From: Chloroflexota bacterium
GTDB lineage: Bacteria; Chloroflexota; Anaerolineae; Anaerolineales; Villigracilaceae
Direction of reading: 5' to 3'
Assembly: GCA_024224815.1 (NCBI GenBank)
Contig: JAAENC010000188.1
Span: 1-64,000 of the forward strand
Length of the DNA stretch: 64,000 nucleotides
In this document: piece after piece, positions 56,856 through 64,000 of the stretch
How the letters are laid out: each line of letters opens with the position of its first letter
Position numbering within the stretch: position 1 is the first letter of the stretch
Notes under the pieces: model-generated
Databases searched by the model: none
What the model was told of the DNA's origin: nothing
Seen by the model: the letters and a program-made list of their open reading frames with translations, nothing else
Made by a program: the position numbers and the translations under genes

Positions 56856-58129
56856 AATAATTTCTCCAAGTTTTCTTTTATGGGCAAGGAAAAAGAGAAT
56901 CGCGTCCCCTGACCGCTTTCGCTCTTGACCCGAATCTTGCCTCCGTGTGCTTCAACAAGTCCTTTGGCAATAGCCAAACCTAGCCCGACACCGCCATTTT
57001 TCTCTTTATTACGGGGGCGGCTTTTTTCGCCGCGATAAAAGCGCTCAAAAATATGCGGTAGGTCAGTAGAGTTAATGCCATTGCCCGAATCGTGTACGGA
57101 AACAAGAATCTCGTTATCTTCCAGTTCTGCGCTAATGCGGATCATGCCTTTATTAGGGGTATAGCGTAAGGCGTTGCTGACGAGATTATCGAGTACGCGG
57201 CTGAGTTTTTCGGGGGCTGCCCAAACAAGATCGATGTTTTTGTTTACGGAGCCTTCCAGGCTGATTTCTTGCATTTTTGCTTGTGCGGCAAAGCTTTCGA
57301 GGGTGTCGGAAATAAGATCGGGGAGAGCTATCCACTCAAAGTTCAGATCATGGAATCCTGCATCAAGTTGAGCCAACTCAAATAGATTATCGAGCAAGTT
57401 ACTCATACGGTCGATTTCGTTTTGACTCTGGCGAAGATAACGGGCAATGGTTTCCTCATCGTCGATAATGCCATCCGATAATGCTGTGATCATTACGCGT
57501 AGAGAAGTGAGCGGTGTGCGTAGATCGTGAGAAGCCCAGGCAACGAGATTTCGGCGTGCTTCATCTAGCGCGCGTTCATTTTCATCTGCTTGTTCGAGGC
57601 GTTTTGCCATTTGATTAAATGCTTTTGAGAGCTGGGAAATTTCATCGTTGCCGCTAACTGAGACACGCGTTGAAAAATCGCCCTGGCTGATTTGGTCGGC
57701 TCCTTTTACAAGACGGCTTAATGCTTCGGTGATCGTATTTGAGATGAAGAATCCAAAAGCTATAGAAATGCCGCCAGCAAAAAGAAGCAGCAGGCTGCCC
57801 AGTGCCAGGTCATGTTCGTTAATGAACATGAGACGGGCGTTAACCCAAACGTTAAAGAGCGTAAGACCGCCCGCGAGGATATAGCCCAAGATCAGGGCAT
57901 AGCTCAGGCGAGGAAGTTGACGCCACCAACCAAGCCGATGGAAGATAAATCCAACTGCAGCGGAAACGATACTGGTGAGACCCAAATAAGTTGCCAGATG
58001 ACGTAAATCGCCCGGCGGCGGATTCATGACAAGTGATACGAGCCATAAAGTTAGGAATAATACGATCACTATTCCTAATAAATAGCTGAGAAAACGAGGG
58101 CGAAGAGGCTTTATATTTCTTGGCATCAT
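56852..58129 (-). CDS. HAMP-domain sensor histidine kinase
   Basis: 425 aa. Four hydrophobic helices lead to a HAMP domain ([40 protein letters not shown]), a dimerisation H-box ([20 protein letters not shown], phospho-His in SHDLRTP), and an ATPase with N ([20 protein letters not shown]), G1 (VHDSGNGI) and G2 ([11 protein letters not shown]) boxes. There is little periplasmic loop, so it may sense a membrane or intracellular signal. It overlaps the response regulator by 4 nt. Confidence 0.94.
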   Translation of the reverse strand: MMPRNIKPLRPRFLSYLLGIVIVLFLTLWLVSLVMNPPPGDLRHLATYLGLTSIVSAAVGFIFHRLGWWRQLPRLSYALILGYILAGGLTLFNVWVNARLMFINEHDLALGSLLLLFAGGISIAFGFFISNTITEALSRLVKGADQISQGDFSTRVSVSGNDEISQLSKAFNQMAKRLEQADENERALDEARRNLVAWASHDLRTPLTSLRVMITALSDGIIDDEETIARYLRQSQNEIDRMSNLLDNLFELAQLDAGFHDLNFEWIALPDLISDTLESFAAQAKMQEISLEGSVNKNIDLVWAAPEKLSRVLDNLVSNALRYTPNKGMIRISAELEDNEILVSVHDSGNGINSTDLPHIFERFYRGEKSRPRNKEKNGGVGLGLAIAKGLVEAHGGKIRVKSESGQGTRFSFSLPIKENLEKLL

Positions 58130-58824
58130 TTTTTACCTGCAAATTTATAGCCAACACCCCAAACGGTGAGAATATATTCAGGGCTTCCCGGAATGCTTTC
58201 GATTTTTTCTCGCAGTCGTCGGATATGAACAGTAACTGTGGACGGGTCTGTATAAAGCTCGTCCCCCCAGATCTGTGCCAGTAATTGGGAGCGCGTAAAA
58301 ACCTGTTGCGGGTTTTGGACAAAGTATAAAAGTAGATCGAATTCTTTTGCTGTTAATGTGATGTCTTGCCCCTCGACTTCAACTTGACGGGCTACGGGAT
58401 CAATTTTTATGCCTCCGGCCAGGATTGCTTGTTGGGCTGGAGCGGGTTTGCTTCCTTCAATACGACGTAAGACAGCTCTGACTCGTGAAACAACTTCTTG
58501 CGGATTAAAGGGCTTGGTAATATAGTCATCTGCGCCCAAATCCAAACCGCGAATGCGGTCGCTGTCTTCACTTTTAGCAGTTAGCATAATGATGGGGATT
58601 TGCCGATCCAGACGAAGATGTTGGGTGAGAGAGAGTCCATCTATGCCGGGCAACATCAAATCAAGGACGATCAGAGCTGGGTTATCATCCTGAATAATGC
58701 GCAGGGCTTCATACCCATCGGCGGCTTCTTTTACAAGATAGCCATCACGCTCTAAATATCGGCGTACAACTTCACGAATGGTTTCTTCGTCATCAACAAC
58801 GAGGATGGTCGATTTTACGGTCAT
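58126..58824 (-). CDS. OmpR-family response regulator
   Basis: 232 aa. The receiver domain has acidic residues in [14 protein letters not shown], the phospho-acceptor in [14 protein letters not shown], and the conserved Lys in [13 protein letters not shown]. The winged-helix output domain ends [20 protein letters not shown] ... [15 protein letters not shown] ... [11 protein letters not shown]. It is the promoter-proximal gene of a seven-gene operon ending in msrQ and probably controls it, as HprR controls msrPQ in E. coli; that parallel is an inference. Confidence 0.95.
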   Translation of the reverse strand: MTVKSTILVVDDEETIREVVRRYLERDGYLVKEAADGYEALRIIQDDNPALIVLDLMLPGIDGLSLTQHLRLDRQIPIIMLTAKSEDSDRIRGLDLGADDYITKPFNPQEVVSRVRAVLRRIEGSKPAPAQQAILAGGIKIDPVARQVEVEGQDITLTAKEFDLLLYFVQNPQQVFTRSQLLAQIWGDELYTDPSTVTVHIRRLREKIESIPGSPEYILTVWGVGYKFAGKK

Positions 58825-59020
58825 TGGTATTTTCTTTATAGGTAACTACTTTAGGTTATTTAATGCATTATAGCAGTGGGATATTACGAAAGTATTAAGT
58901 CTTTTGACTCAAAAAAATAGAACCAACTCAATAGCGGCCCTTCTTTATAGAAGCTCTATGTCTTGGGAAGCGGCTATTTTTGTGGGTAAATAAACTCTCT
59001 ATTCTTGAATGTTTGGAAAT

Positions 59021-59056
59021 AAAAAGGAGCGAGTTTTAAACTCGCTCCTTTTTTAT
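59021..59056 (-). terminator. Terminator of the sdh operon
   Basis: AAAAAGGAGCGAGTTT and AAACTCGCTCCTTTTT form a 16-bp perfect stem, 18 nt beyond the sdhB stop. The intergenic 58825-59020 shows nothing else beyond the response-regulator promoter region. Confidence 0.9.
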
Positions 59057-59073
59057 AGTTCTTTTGGAATCTA

Positions 59074-59784
59074 TTATTCGAGATTGCCGGTTGCGATAAC
59101 TTTCTTGACTTCGCCAATGGCTTTGGTGATTTCAATCTCACGCGGGCAAGCAACTGTGCAGTTGAAAATGGTGCGGCAACGATAAACGCCAAATTGATCG
59201 TTGAGAATTTCAAGACGTTCCGATGCGCCCTGGTCGCGGCTGTCGAAAATAAAGCGATGGGCATTGACGATGGCGGCGGGGCCAACATATTCGTCGTTTG
59301 ACCAGAAGGAAGGACAGGATGTTGTGCAAGCACCGCAAAGGATACATTTGGCTGTATCATCGAAGCGTTCTTGTTCTTCAATGCTTTGGATGCGCTCCTT
59401 TTCTGGTTTTGGATCATCGTTGATAAAGAAAGGCATAACCTTTTTATAATTATCGAAGAAAGGCTCCATGTCTACAATTAAGTCTTTTTGAACAGGTAAA
59501 CCCAAAATTGGTTCTACGACCACTTTATTGCCCTTTAGGTCTTGCATGAGCGTTTTGCAGGCAAGTTTATTTTCGCCATTAACACGCATGGCACAAGAGC
59601 CACAAACACCGTGAGCACAAGAGCGGCGGAAAGAGAGCGTGCCGTCTTCGTATCCTTTGACTTTTTCCAATAAGTCAAGAACACGATCGGTGGGAGCGGC
59701 TTCCATCTCAAAGGTGTCGTAATGCGGCTTTGTATCTGTTTCCGGGTTATAGCGGAAGAGTTTTAGGGTAATTTTCTTCATCAT
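59074..59784 (-). CDS. sdhB: Succinate dehydrogenase / fumarate reductase iron-sulfur subunit
   Basis: 236 aa from the ATG at 59784 (AGGAGAG just upstream; the adjacent ATG at 59781 is an equal option). 2Fe-2S ligands are in SCAHGVCGSCAMRVNGENKL with its last Cys, and the 4Fe-4S/3Fe-4S ligands in CILCGACTTSCPSFW and YRCRTIFNCTVACPREI. It carries electrons from the flavoprotein to quinone. It is the last gene of sdhC-sdhD-sdhA-sdhB. Confidence 0.96.
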   Translation of the reverse strand: MMKKITLKLFRYNPETDTKPHYDTFEMEAAPTDRVLDLLEKVKGYEDGTLSFRRSCAHGVCGSCAMRVNGENKLACKTLMQDLKGNKVVVEPILGLPVQKDLIVDMEPFFDNYKKVMPFFINDDPKPEKERIQSIEEQERFDDTAKCILCGACTTSCPSFWSNDEYVGPAAIVNAHRFIFDSRDQGASERLEILNDQFGVYRCRTIFNCTVACPREIEITKAIGEVKKVIATGNLE

Positions 59785-59791
59785 ATCTCTC

Positions 59792-61591
59792 CTAGTAGAC
59801 CCGTTTTTTCGGTTCGAATTTGGTAAAGACAACATCCTTATAATCTAGTCTGACGCCATCTTCTTCGAGCCAAGCGAGGGTGTGCTTCATCCAATTTTCA
59901 TCGTCGCGTTCTTTATAATCGTTGCGAGCATGTCCGCCACGACTTTCTGTGCGGTTTAAGGCGGCGGCTGTAGTTACTTCGGCGATGTCGAGCAGATTGC
60001 TGAGTTCCCAAGCGTTGAGCAAATCCATATTGAATTTTTTGCCCTTATCATCAATTTTGATGTTTTTGAAACGGACTTTTAATTCTTTGATTTTTTCCAG
60101 CGCTTCAGCCATGCCTTCTTCTACGCGGAAAACGCCCACATGTTCAAACATGACTTCTTTCATCTCTCTACCAATTTCAGAGAGGCGCTCGTTGCCATCA
60201 GCATTTCGCAAGGCTTCAAGTTGTTGCTCTGCAAATTCAGTGGGGTTTTCAGGGAGAGGAATATACTCGGTTTTTTTAGCGTGTTCAGCTGCTTCCATAC
60301 CAGAGAATTTGCCAAAGACAACCAAATCTAGCAAGGAGTTTGAGCCAAGGCGGTTGGAGCCATGCACAGAAACACAGGCGTTTTCGCCAACAGCAAAGAG
60401 ACCGGGCATAATTTCTTTACGATCTTTGTCCATCACAACGCGACCGTAATTATCTGTGGGGATGCCGCCCATAGCATAATGTGCGGTGGGTTGAACGGGC
60501 ATCGGTTCAGTAACGGGGTTTACGCCGAGATAGGTTTCGCAGAAGTCAATAATATCTGGCAATTTGCCCAGAATTTCTTCGCCTGTGACCACGTAAGGCG
60601 TGCCATCCGGGCGCGTTCTTCCATCAATAGCAGCATATTTATTTACTGTTTCGGGCGTAACATCAAGATAAAGATAACGCTCGCCATCTACACCGTTCCC
60701 CTCTTTCATTTCCATATACATGGCCCGGCTGACAACATCTCGGGATGCTAATTCTTTAACGTTGGGCGCATTCCCTTCTTTTTCCATGAAGCGTTCACCC
60801 TTGCCATTAAGCAGAATACCGCCTTCACCACGCACGCCTTCGGTGATGAGAATACCCATCTTATAAATGCCTGTGGGATGGAATTGGAAGAACTCCATAT
60901 CCTGTGCGGGAATACCATGTCTAAGTGTAATTGCTACGCCATCACCCGTATAAGCGAAAGCGTTAGAGGTAATTTCCCAAACACGTCCCCATCCGCCGGT
61001 GGCAAAGATGACTGATTTTGCGTGGAAAACGTGCATCTCACCGGTTGCAATTTCTAGAGCAACAATGCCTGCAACACCTTCGTCTGTTTTGATAAGATCC
61101 AAAACTTGGAATTCATCATAAAACTGAACTTTATTTTTAATGCTTTGCTGATAAAGCGTCTGCAAGATCATATGACCGGTTCGGTCGGCGGCGTAGCAAG
61201 TTCGCTTTACAGGTTTGGTGGTGTCATTATTTGTATGCCCACCAAAAAAACGTTGGGCTATTTTCCCTTCATCTGTTCTACTAAAAGGAAGCCCCATGTG
61301 TTCCAATTCGTAAACGATGTCGGGAGCCTCTTTGCACATAAACTCCACAGCGTCTTGGTCAGCGAGATAATCGCTACCTTTCACTGTGTCGTAGGTATGC
61401 CATTCGGGGCGATCTTCTTCGAGATTGCCGAGTGCAGCGCCAATACCACCTTGTGCTGCGCCGGTATGAGAACGTGCGGGATAAAGTTTAGAGATAACAG
61501 CCGTGGAAGCGGATTTGGATGCGTAAAGTCCCGCCATGAGACCTGCACCACCTGCGCCAACTACAACGACTTCAAATTGATGTATTTTCAT
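59792..61591 (-). CDS. sdhA: Succinate dehydrogenase / fumarate reductase flavoprotein subunit
   Basis: 599 aa from the ATG at 61591 (AAGGAGTGATT upstream). FAD site [19 protein letters not shown] and the covalent-FAD histidine in [18 protein letters not shown], the active-site Arg/His region [14 protein letters not shown]..., [13 protein letters not shown] and [16 protein letters not shown] are all present. It oxidises succinate to fumarate in the TCA cycle on the inner face of the membrane. sdhB follows by 7 nt. Confidence 0.97.
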   Translation of the reverse strand: MKIHQFEVVVVGAGGAGLMAGLYASKSASTAVISKLYPARSHTGAAQGGIGAALGNLEEDRPEWHTYDTVKGSDYLADQDAVEFMCKEAPDIVYELEHMGLPFSRTDEGKIAQRFFGGHTNNDTTKPVKRTCYAADRTGHMILQTLYQQSIKNKVQFYDEFQVLDLIKTDEGVAGIVALEIATGEMHVFHAKSVIFATGGWGRVWEITSNAFAYTGDGVAITLRHGIPAQDMEFFQFHPTGIYKMGILITEGVRGEGGILLNGKGERFMEKEGNAPNVKELASRDVVSRAMYMEMKEGNGVDGERYLYLDVTPETVNKYAAIDGRTRPDGTPYVVTGEEILGKLPDIIDFCETYLGVNPVTEPMPVQPTAHYAMGGIPTDNYGRVVMDKDRKEIMPGLFAVGENACVSVHGSNRLGSNSLLDLVVFGKFSGMEAAEHAKKTEYIPLPENPTEFAEQQLEALRNADGNERLSEIGREMKEVMFEHVGVFRVEEGMAEALEKIKELKVRFKNIKIDDKGKKFNMDLLNAWELSNLLDIAEVTTAAALNRTESRGGHARNDYKERDDENWMKHTLAWLEEDGVRLDYKDVVFTKFEPKKRVY

Positions 61592-61602
61592 ATAATCACT
61601 CC

Positions 61603-62022
61603 TTATGAAGCCAAGATAACAGAGCTGGCTAAAAGTATAATGAAGATCCAAAGGAAGAAGATAAAGCCACGCCACAAAGTGCGCCAAATTGTACTGCCCA
61701 TGAAATCTTCTACAACAATGCGGAGACCGTTCATGCCATGTGTTACGCCAAAGAAAATCGCGATATATTGAAGTATATTCCAGAACTCATTTCTAAAAGC
61801 ATCTAAGTTCACAATATCGCTATTAGCAACATGCATGGGGTTTGGGAAAAACATCCAGCGAATAATTGTGCTAATATCGGTTTGGGTACGTGCGCCTATT
61901 ACAAGAGCAACTGTTAAGCCTGTTAGCCCAACTACATAAAGAACAAGGGCAGAGAGACGCATAAAAAGCCACATAATATAATCGAGGCTAAAACCACGTT
62001 TTACTACTTTTCGTGAAGTCAT
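61603..62022 (-). CDS. sdhD: Succinate dehydrogenase membrane anchor subunit
   Basis: 139 aa, three helices ([60 protein letters not shown]). [11 protein letters not shown] is like the 'HG-x-N-G-x-R' of quinone-reducing anchors and includes a probable heme-ligand histidine. It binds quinone with sdhC. It lies between sdhC (13 nt) and sdhA (11 nt). Confidence 0.88.
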   Translation of the reverse strand: MTSRKVVKRGFSLDYIMWLFMRLSALVLYVVGLTGLTVALVIGARTQTDISTIIRWMFFPNPMHVANSDIVNLDAFRNEFWNILQYIAIFFGVTHGMNGLRIVVEDFMGSTIWRTLWRGFIFFLWIFIILLASSVILAS

Positions 62023-62035
62023 ATTTTAAGTCCTC

Positions 62036-62422
62036 CTACAGTCCCAACAGATTTTTGATAATTACAAAGAGGACAAGGGCATAAAGCGGTGCAATAGTAA
62101 GCCACTGAAGCCAGATCATTTCTCGTTGATATTGAAGCAAAGCCGGGATAAGGTCTAAAATAACGACCCGCAACCCATTTACTGCATGGAAAATAACAAG
62201 GAAAAAGATAACGATTTGGAATATCCAATTAGTGTAGATAGCGTTGATCGCGTACCCTGCTTCGCTGCCAAATTGCTGGGTAAGGAAACCTGCGAGAATG
62301 TGCAATCCTACAAAGAGCACCATGGCCAAGCCACTAGCACGATGTAGAATCCACGCCCACATGGGGCCGCCTCCTTTATATCCCAGACCTTTTAGAAAAC
62401 CTACTTTTCGATTAATTGCCAT
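62036..62422 (-). CDS. sdhC: Succinate dehydrogenase cytochrome b556 subunit
   Basis: 128 aa from the ATG at 62422 (GGAGGCGCAA upstream, rather than an earlier in-frame start). GPMWAWILHRASGLAMVLFV, GLHILAGFL and FHAVNGLRVVILDL give the SdhC heme-binding histidines and the H-x-x-N-G-x-R signature. It anchors complex II and opens the operon. About 380 nt of non-coding DNA separates it from the Rieske gene; besides an imperfect palindrome and a candidate -10 I see nothing in it. Confidence 0.93.
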   Translation of the reverse strand: MAINRKVGFLKGLGYKGGGPMWAWILHRASGLAMVLFVGLHILAGFLTQQFGSEAGYAINAIYTNWIFQIVIFFLVIFHAVNGLRVVILDLIPALLQYQREMIWLQWLTIAPLYALVLFVIIKNLLGL

Positions 62423-62498
62423 TTGCGCCTCCAGCAATAGGAATTTTTTTTGGATGTAGCGATTAGTGGATATGATGCCGCTTCGCTCATGTATTTAG

Positions 62499-62580
62499 CT
62501 TGCTAGCTGCTCCCAAACATCTGCCGGGCGTGGGCGGGTAAATGCCCAAATCGGGGAGATGTTATTTGGGGCTGGCAAGT
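62499..62580. repeat. Long imperfect palindrome between sdhC and the Rieske gene
   Basis: Arms GCTTGCTAGC...CCCAAACATCTGCC and GGGGAGATGTTATTTGGGGC...GGCAAGT pair over about 28 positions with a few mismatches, closing on a GC-rich interior (GGGCG/TGCCC). It is in the divergent promoter region of complex II and the bc-type complex. Confidence 0.6.
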
Positions 62581-62742
62581 CAAAACACGAGCGGTGCGAG
62601 CTTCTCATCCTTCTTTATAAGAATCTAAAGAAACCTTATTAAGGTAGTGCGTTGATTATCCCATTCTGACAGGATGATAGAAAGTGACAATCTTCATGGA
62701 AATAGGGTTCAGATTTCCTCTAATGAAGATTAAGAAGACCCT

Positions 62743-62748
62743 TATAAT
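62743..62748 (+). promoter_or_regulatory. Candidate -10 box for the Rieske-cytochrome b operon
   Basis: A perfect TATAAT lies 54 nt before the Rieske ATG. The region 17 bp upstream (CTAATG) is not a good -35, so an activator may be needed. Confidence 0.45.
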
Positions 62749-62801
62749 CCTAATGTTTAATCCACATTTGTATATTCATTTAAGCCCTGAAGGAGGCACG
62801 C

Positions 62802-63299
62802 ATGGCAAGTTCACATCGAATAAGCCGGCGGGATTTTGCTAAGTTTGTAACTGCAGCACTCAGCACGGTTATGGGGGCTGCAATGGGCATCCCGGTCATT
62901 GGCTATTTAATTGACCCTGCGCTCAAAGTGCAATCTAGTGAAGCATGGATTCCGCTCGGACCCTTGGAGTCTTTCCCTAAAGACAGCCCCAAGTCATTTT
63001 CTTTTACACGCTCAAATATCAATGGTTGGGAAAAGACAGTTAATAGCTATGGTGGTTTTGTTATTAAGAAATCAGATAGCGATATCTTGGCTTTGTCTAA
63101 TCGTTGTACGCATTTGAGCTGCAGTGTGAATTGGAGCGAGGAAGAGAATGCTTATACTTGCCCCTGCCACGAAGCCTCTTTTGATATGGAGGGCGGCGTG
63201 CTTGACGGGCCTCCCCCGCATGCACTTGATCATTTTGAAACCAAAGTGGAAGAGGGTGCTCTCTTTATTCTCTTCCCCGCTATTCCACACGAAGGATAA
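62802..63299 (+). CDS. qcrA: Rieske iron-sulfur protein of the quinol oxidoreductase complex
   Basis: 165 aa. A twin-arginine-type start (SSHRISRRDFAKFVTAALST) with one helix anchors it, and the Rieske cluster ligands are in NRCTHLSCSVNW and YTCPCHEASFD (C-T-H, C-x-x-H plus extra disulfide Cys). It takes electrons from quinol to cytochrome c-type acceptors. AGGAGG precedes the ATG. The cytochrome b gene follows in 6 nt. Confidence 0.94.
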   Translation: MASSHRISRRDFAKFVTAALSTVMGAAMGIPVIGYLIDPALKVQSSEAWIPLGPLESFPKDSPKSFSFTRSNINGWEKTVNSYGGFVIKKSDSDILALSNRCTHLSCSVNWSEEENAYTCPCHEASFDMEGGVLDGPPPHALDHFETKVEEGALFILFPAIPHEG

Positions 63300-63305
63300 A
63301 TTACT

Positions 63306-63965
63306 ATGTTCAAAAAAATCTATGCTTGGCTGGATGAGCGTCTTGGCTTTGATGATCTCTATAAAGGATTATTGGATCGCCCTGAGCCACACGGAAATTG
63401 GTGGAATACGCTCGGCAGCGCAAGTTTATTTCTCTTTATTATGCAAGGTGCCACGGGGATATTTCTTACCGTTTACTATACCCCTTCGCCCGACCATGCG
63501 TATGACAGCATTCAATATATTATGGATGGTGTGGCTTTTGGCTGGCTGATCCGTGGTATTCACCATTGGGGTGCTTCTCTAATGGTATTGGTCGTTTTTA
63601 TCCATATGCTGCGTACCTTTTTCTCGGCATCTTATAAATACCCTCGCGAGCTGACCTGGATCGTTGGTAGTTTGCTTTTCCTTCTGACTTTGGGGATGGG
63701 CTTCACCGGTTATTTATTGCCCTTTAACCAGCGTGCTTATTGGGCAACTGTGGTTGCGACGAATATCGGCGGTGTTGTGCCGGGAGTGGGACCTTTCATT
63801 TTACGGGCAATGCGCGGCGGAACAGATGTGAGTGCGCTTACGCTTTCTCGCTTTTTCTCCGCCCATATCTGGATGTTGCCAGCCGCTTTAGCCGCTCTGA
63901 TCGGCGCTCACCTTTATTTGATTATGCGTCTTGGTGAATCCGCCTATCCTGATGCAGATGATTAA
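63306..63965 (+). CDS. qcrB: Cytochrome b N-terminal (b6-like) subunit
   Basis: 219 aa holding only the first four helices of cytochrome b, as in b6f-type and split b proteins. GWLIRGIHHWGASLMVLVVF and VFIHMLRTFF carry heme histidines, GFTGYLLPFNQRAYWATVVA is the Qo/heme loop, and RFFSAHIWMLPAALAALIGA has the second pair of histidines. It lacks the C-terminal half, which must be encoded elsewhere, most likely by the next gene. It is coupled to the Rieske protein. Confidence 0.93.
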   Translation: MFKKIYAWLDERLGFDDLYKGLLDRPEPHGNWWNTLGSASLFLFIMQGATGIFLTVYYTPSPDHAYDSIQYIMDGVAFGWLIRGIHHWGASLMVLVVFIHMLRTFFSASYKYPRELTWIVGSLLFLLTLGMGFTGYLLPFNQRAYWATVVATNIGGVVPGVGPFILRAMRGGTDVSALTLSRFFSAHIWMLPAALAALIGAHLYLIMRLGESAYPDADD

Positions 63966-63976
63966 GGAGCTCTCCG

Positions 63977-64000
63977 ATGAATGATGAACATAAAAAGAAA
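63977..64000 (+). CDS. Start of the next gene of the cytochrome b operon (truncated by window end)
   Basis: AAGGAG at 63964-63969 is followed by an ATG at 63977 and MNDEHKKK up to the edge. Its place after a split cytochrome b suggests the C-terminal b (subunit-IV-like) or a cytochrome c subunit. Eight residues do not allow an assignment. Confidence 0.5.

Noticed and set aside
62499-62580. 6S RNA or other known ncRNA at the long palindrome
   Set aside because: It is too short for 6S RNA (about 180 nt) and lacks the central bulge; I see no promoter or terminator framing it.
1-64000. CRISPR array, prophage or insertion sequence
   Set aside because: No evenly spaced direct repeats, phage structural genes, integrases or transposases were found; the repeats seen are short palindromes.

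Overview
The window looks like a chromosomal segment of a free-living bacterium, most likely Chloroflexota (Anaerolineae-like). This is inferred from gene content: an aerobic-type SdhABCD followed by a Rieske/split cytochrome b operon, a lamin-tail repeat lipoprotein, a SpoVS homologue, a T-box-controlled thrS, and many short palindromic repeats. No rRNA, CRISPR array, prophage or transposase was seen. Core genes include dus, gatA/gatC, mutS2, tsaB/tsaE, surE, infC-rpmI-rplT, thrS, tRNA-Val and sdhBADC. Many start codons sit 6-10 nt behind a perfect or near-perfect -10 box with no Shine-Dalgarno, which suggests widespread leaderless transcription.

Layout. 1-1150: end of an integron-like cassette array with one well-formed attC, an AT-rich methyltransferase cassette and a collapsed attC. 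1.3-7.9 kb: metabolic genes (NTF2-like, UPF0303, Gfo/Idh, SRPBCC, AmrS radical SAM, MobA, UspA, a cysteine-desulfurase-like enzyme). 8.0-9.2 kb: a second apparently solitary integron cassette on the minus strand, then a gene remnant. 9.2-11.5 kb: an accessory block (atypical SDR, membrane proteins, small HTH regulator) bordered on both sides by copies of the last ~30 bp of dus. 11.7-32.2 kb: mostly minus-strand housekeeping and envelope genes (dus, M50 protease, galE, gatA/C, mutS2, flippase, sugar epimerase and dehydrogenase, tsaB/E, MscS, glycosyltransferase, surE, ATL protein, rRNA methylase, macro domain, L20/L35/IF-3). 32.3-35.6 kb: lamin-tail protein, SpoVS and a DnaA-box cluster that could be an origin. 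35.7-46 kb: two deoxynucleoside kinases' first member, glycosyltransferases, membrane proteins, and a TetR-flanked redox operon. 47.1-50.1 kb: tRNA-Val, a methyltransferase, T-box leader and thrS. 51.7-58.8 kb: an envelope redox operon. 59.1-64 kb: complex II and the start of a bc1/b6f-like complex.

The most notable system is the operon at 52.4-58.8 kb. A two-component system (response regulator and HAMP kinase) is co-transcribed with a DM13 protein, a DUF3179 lipoprotein, a TlpA-like thioredoxin lipoprotein and the MsrP/MsrQ methionine-sulfoxide repair pair. The thioredoxin is interrupted by an in-frame TGA exactly where the first catalytic cysteine should be, followed at 26 nt by a stable hairpin with a G in its loop. 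The best reading is a selenoprotein with a U-x-x-C active site, not a pseudogene. The arrangement parallels the HprRS-MsrPQ envelope oxidative-stress module of enterobacteria but with additional, partly uncharacterised partners.
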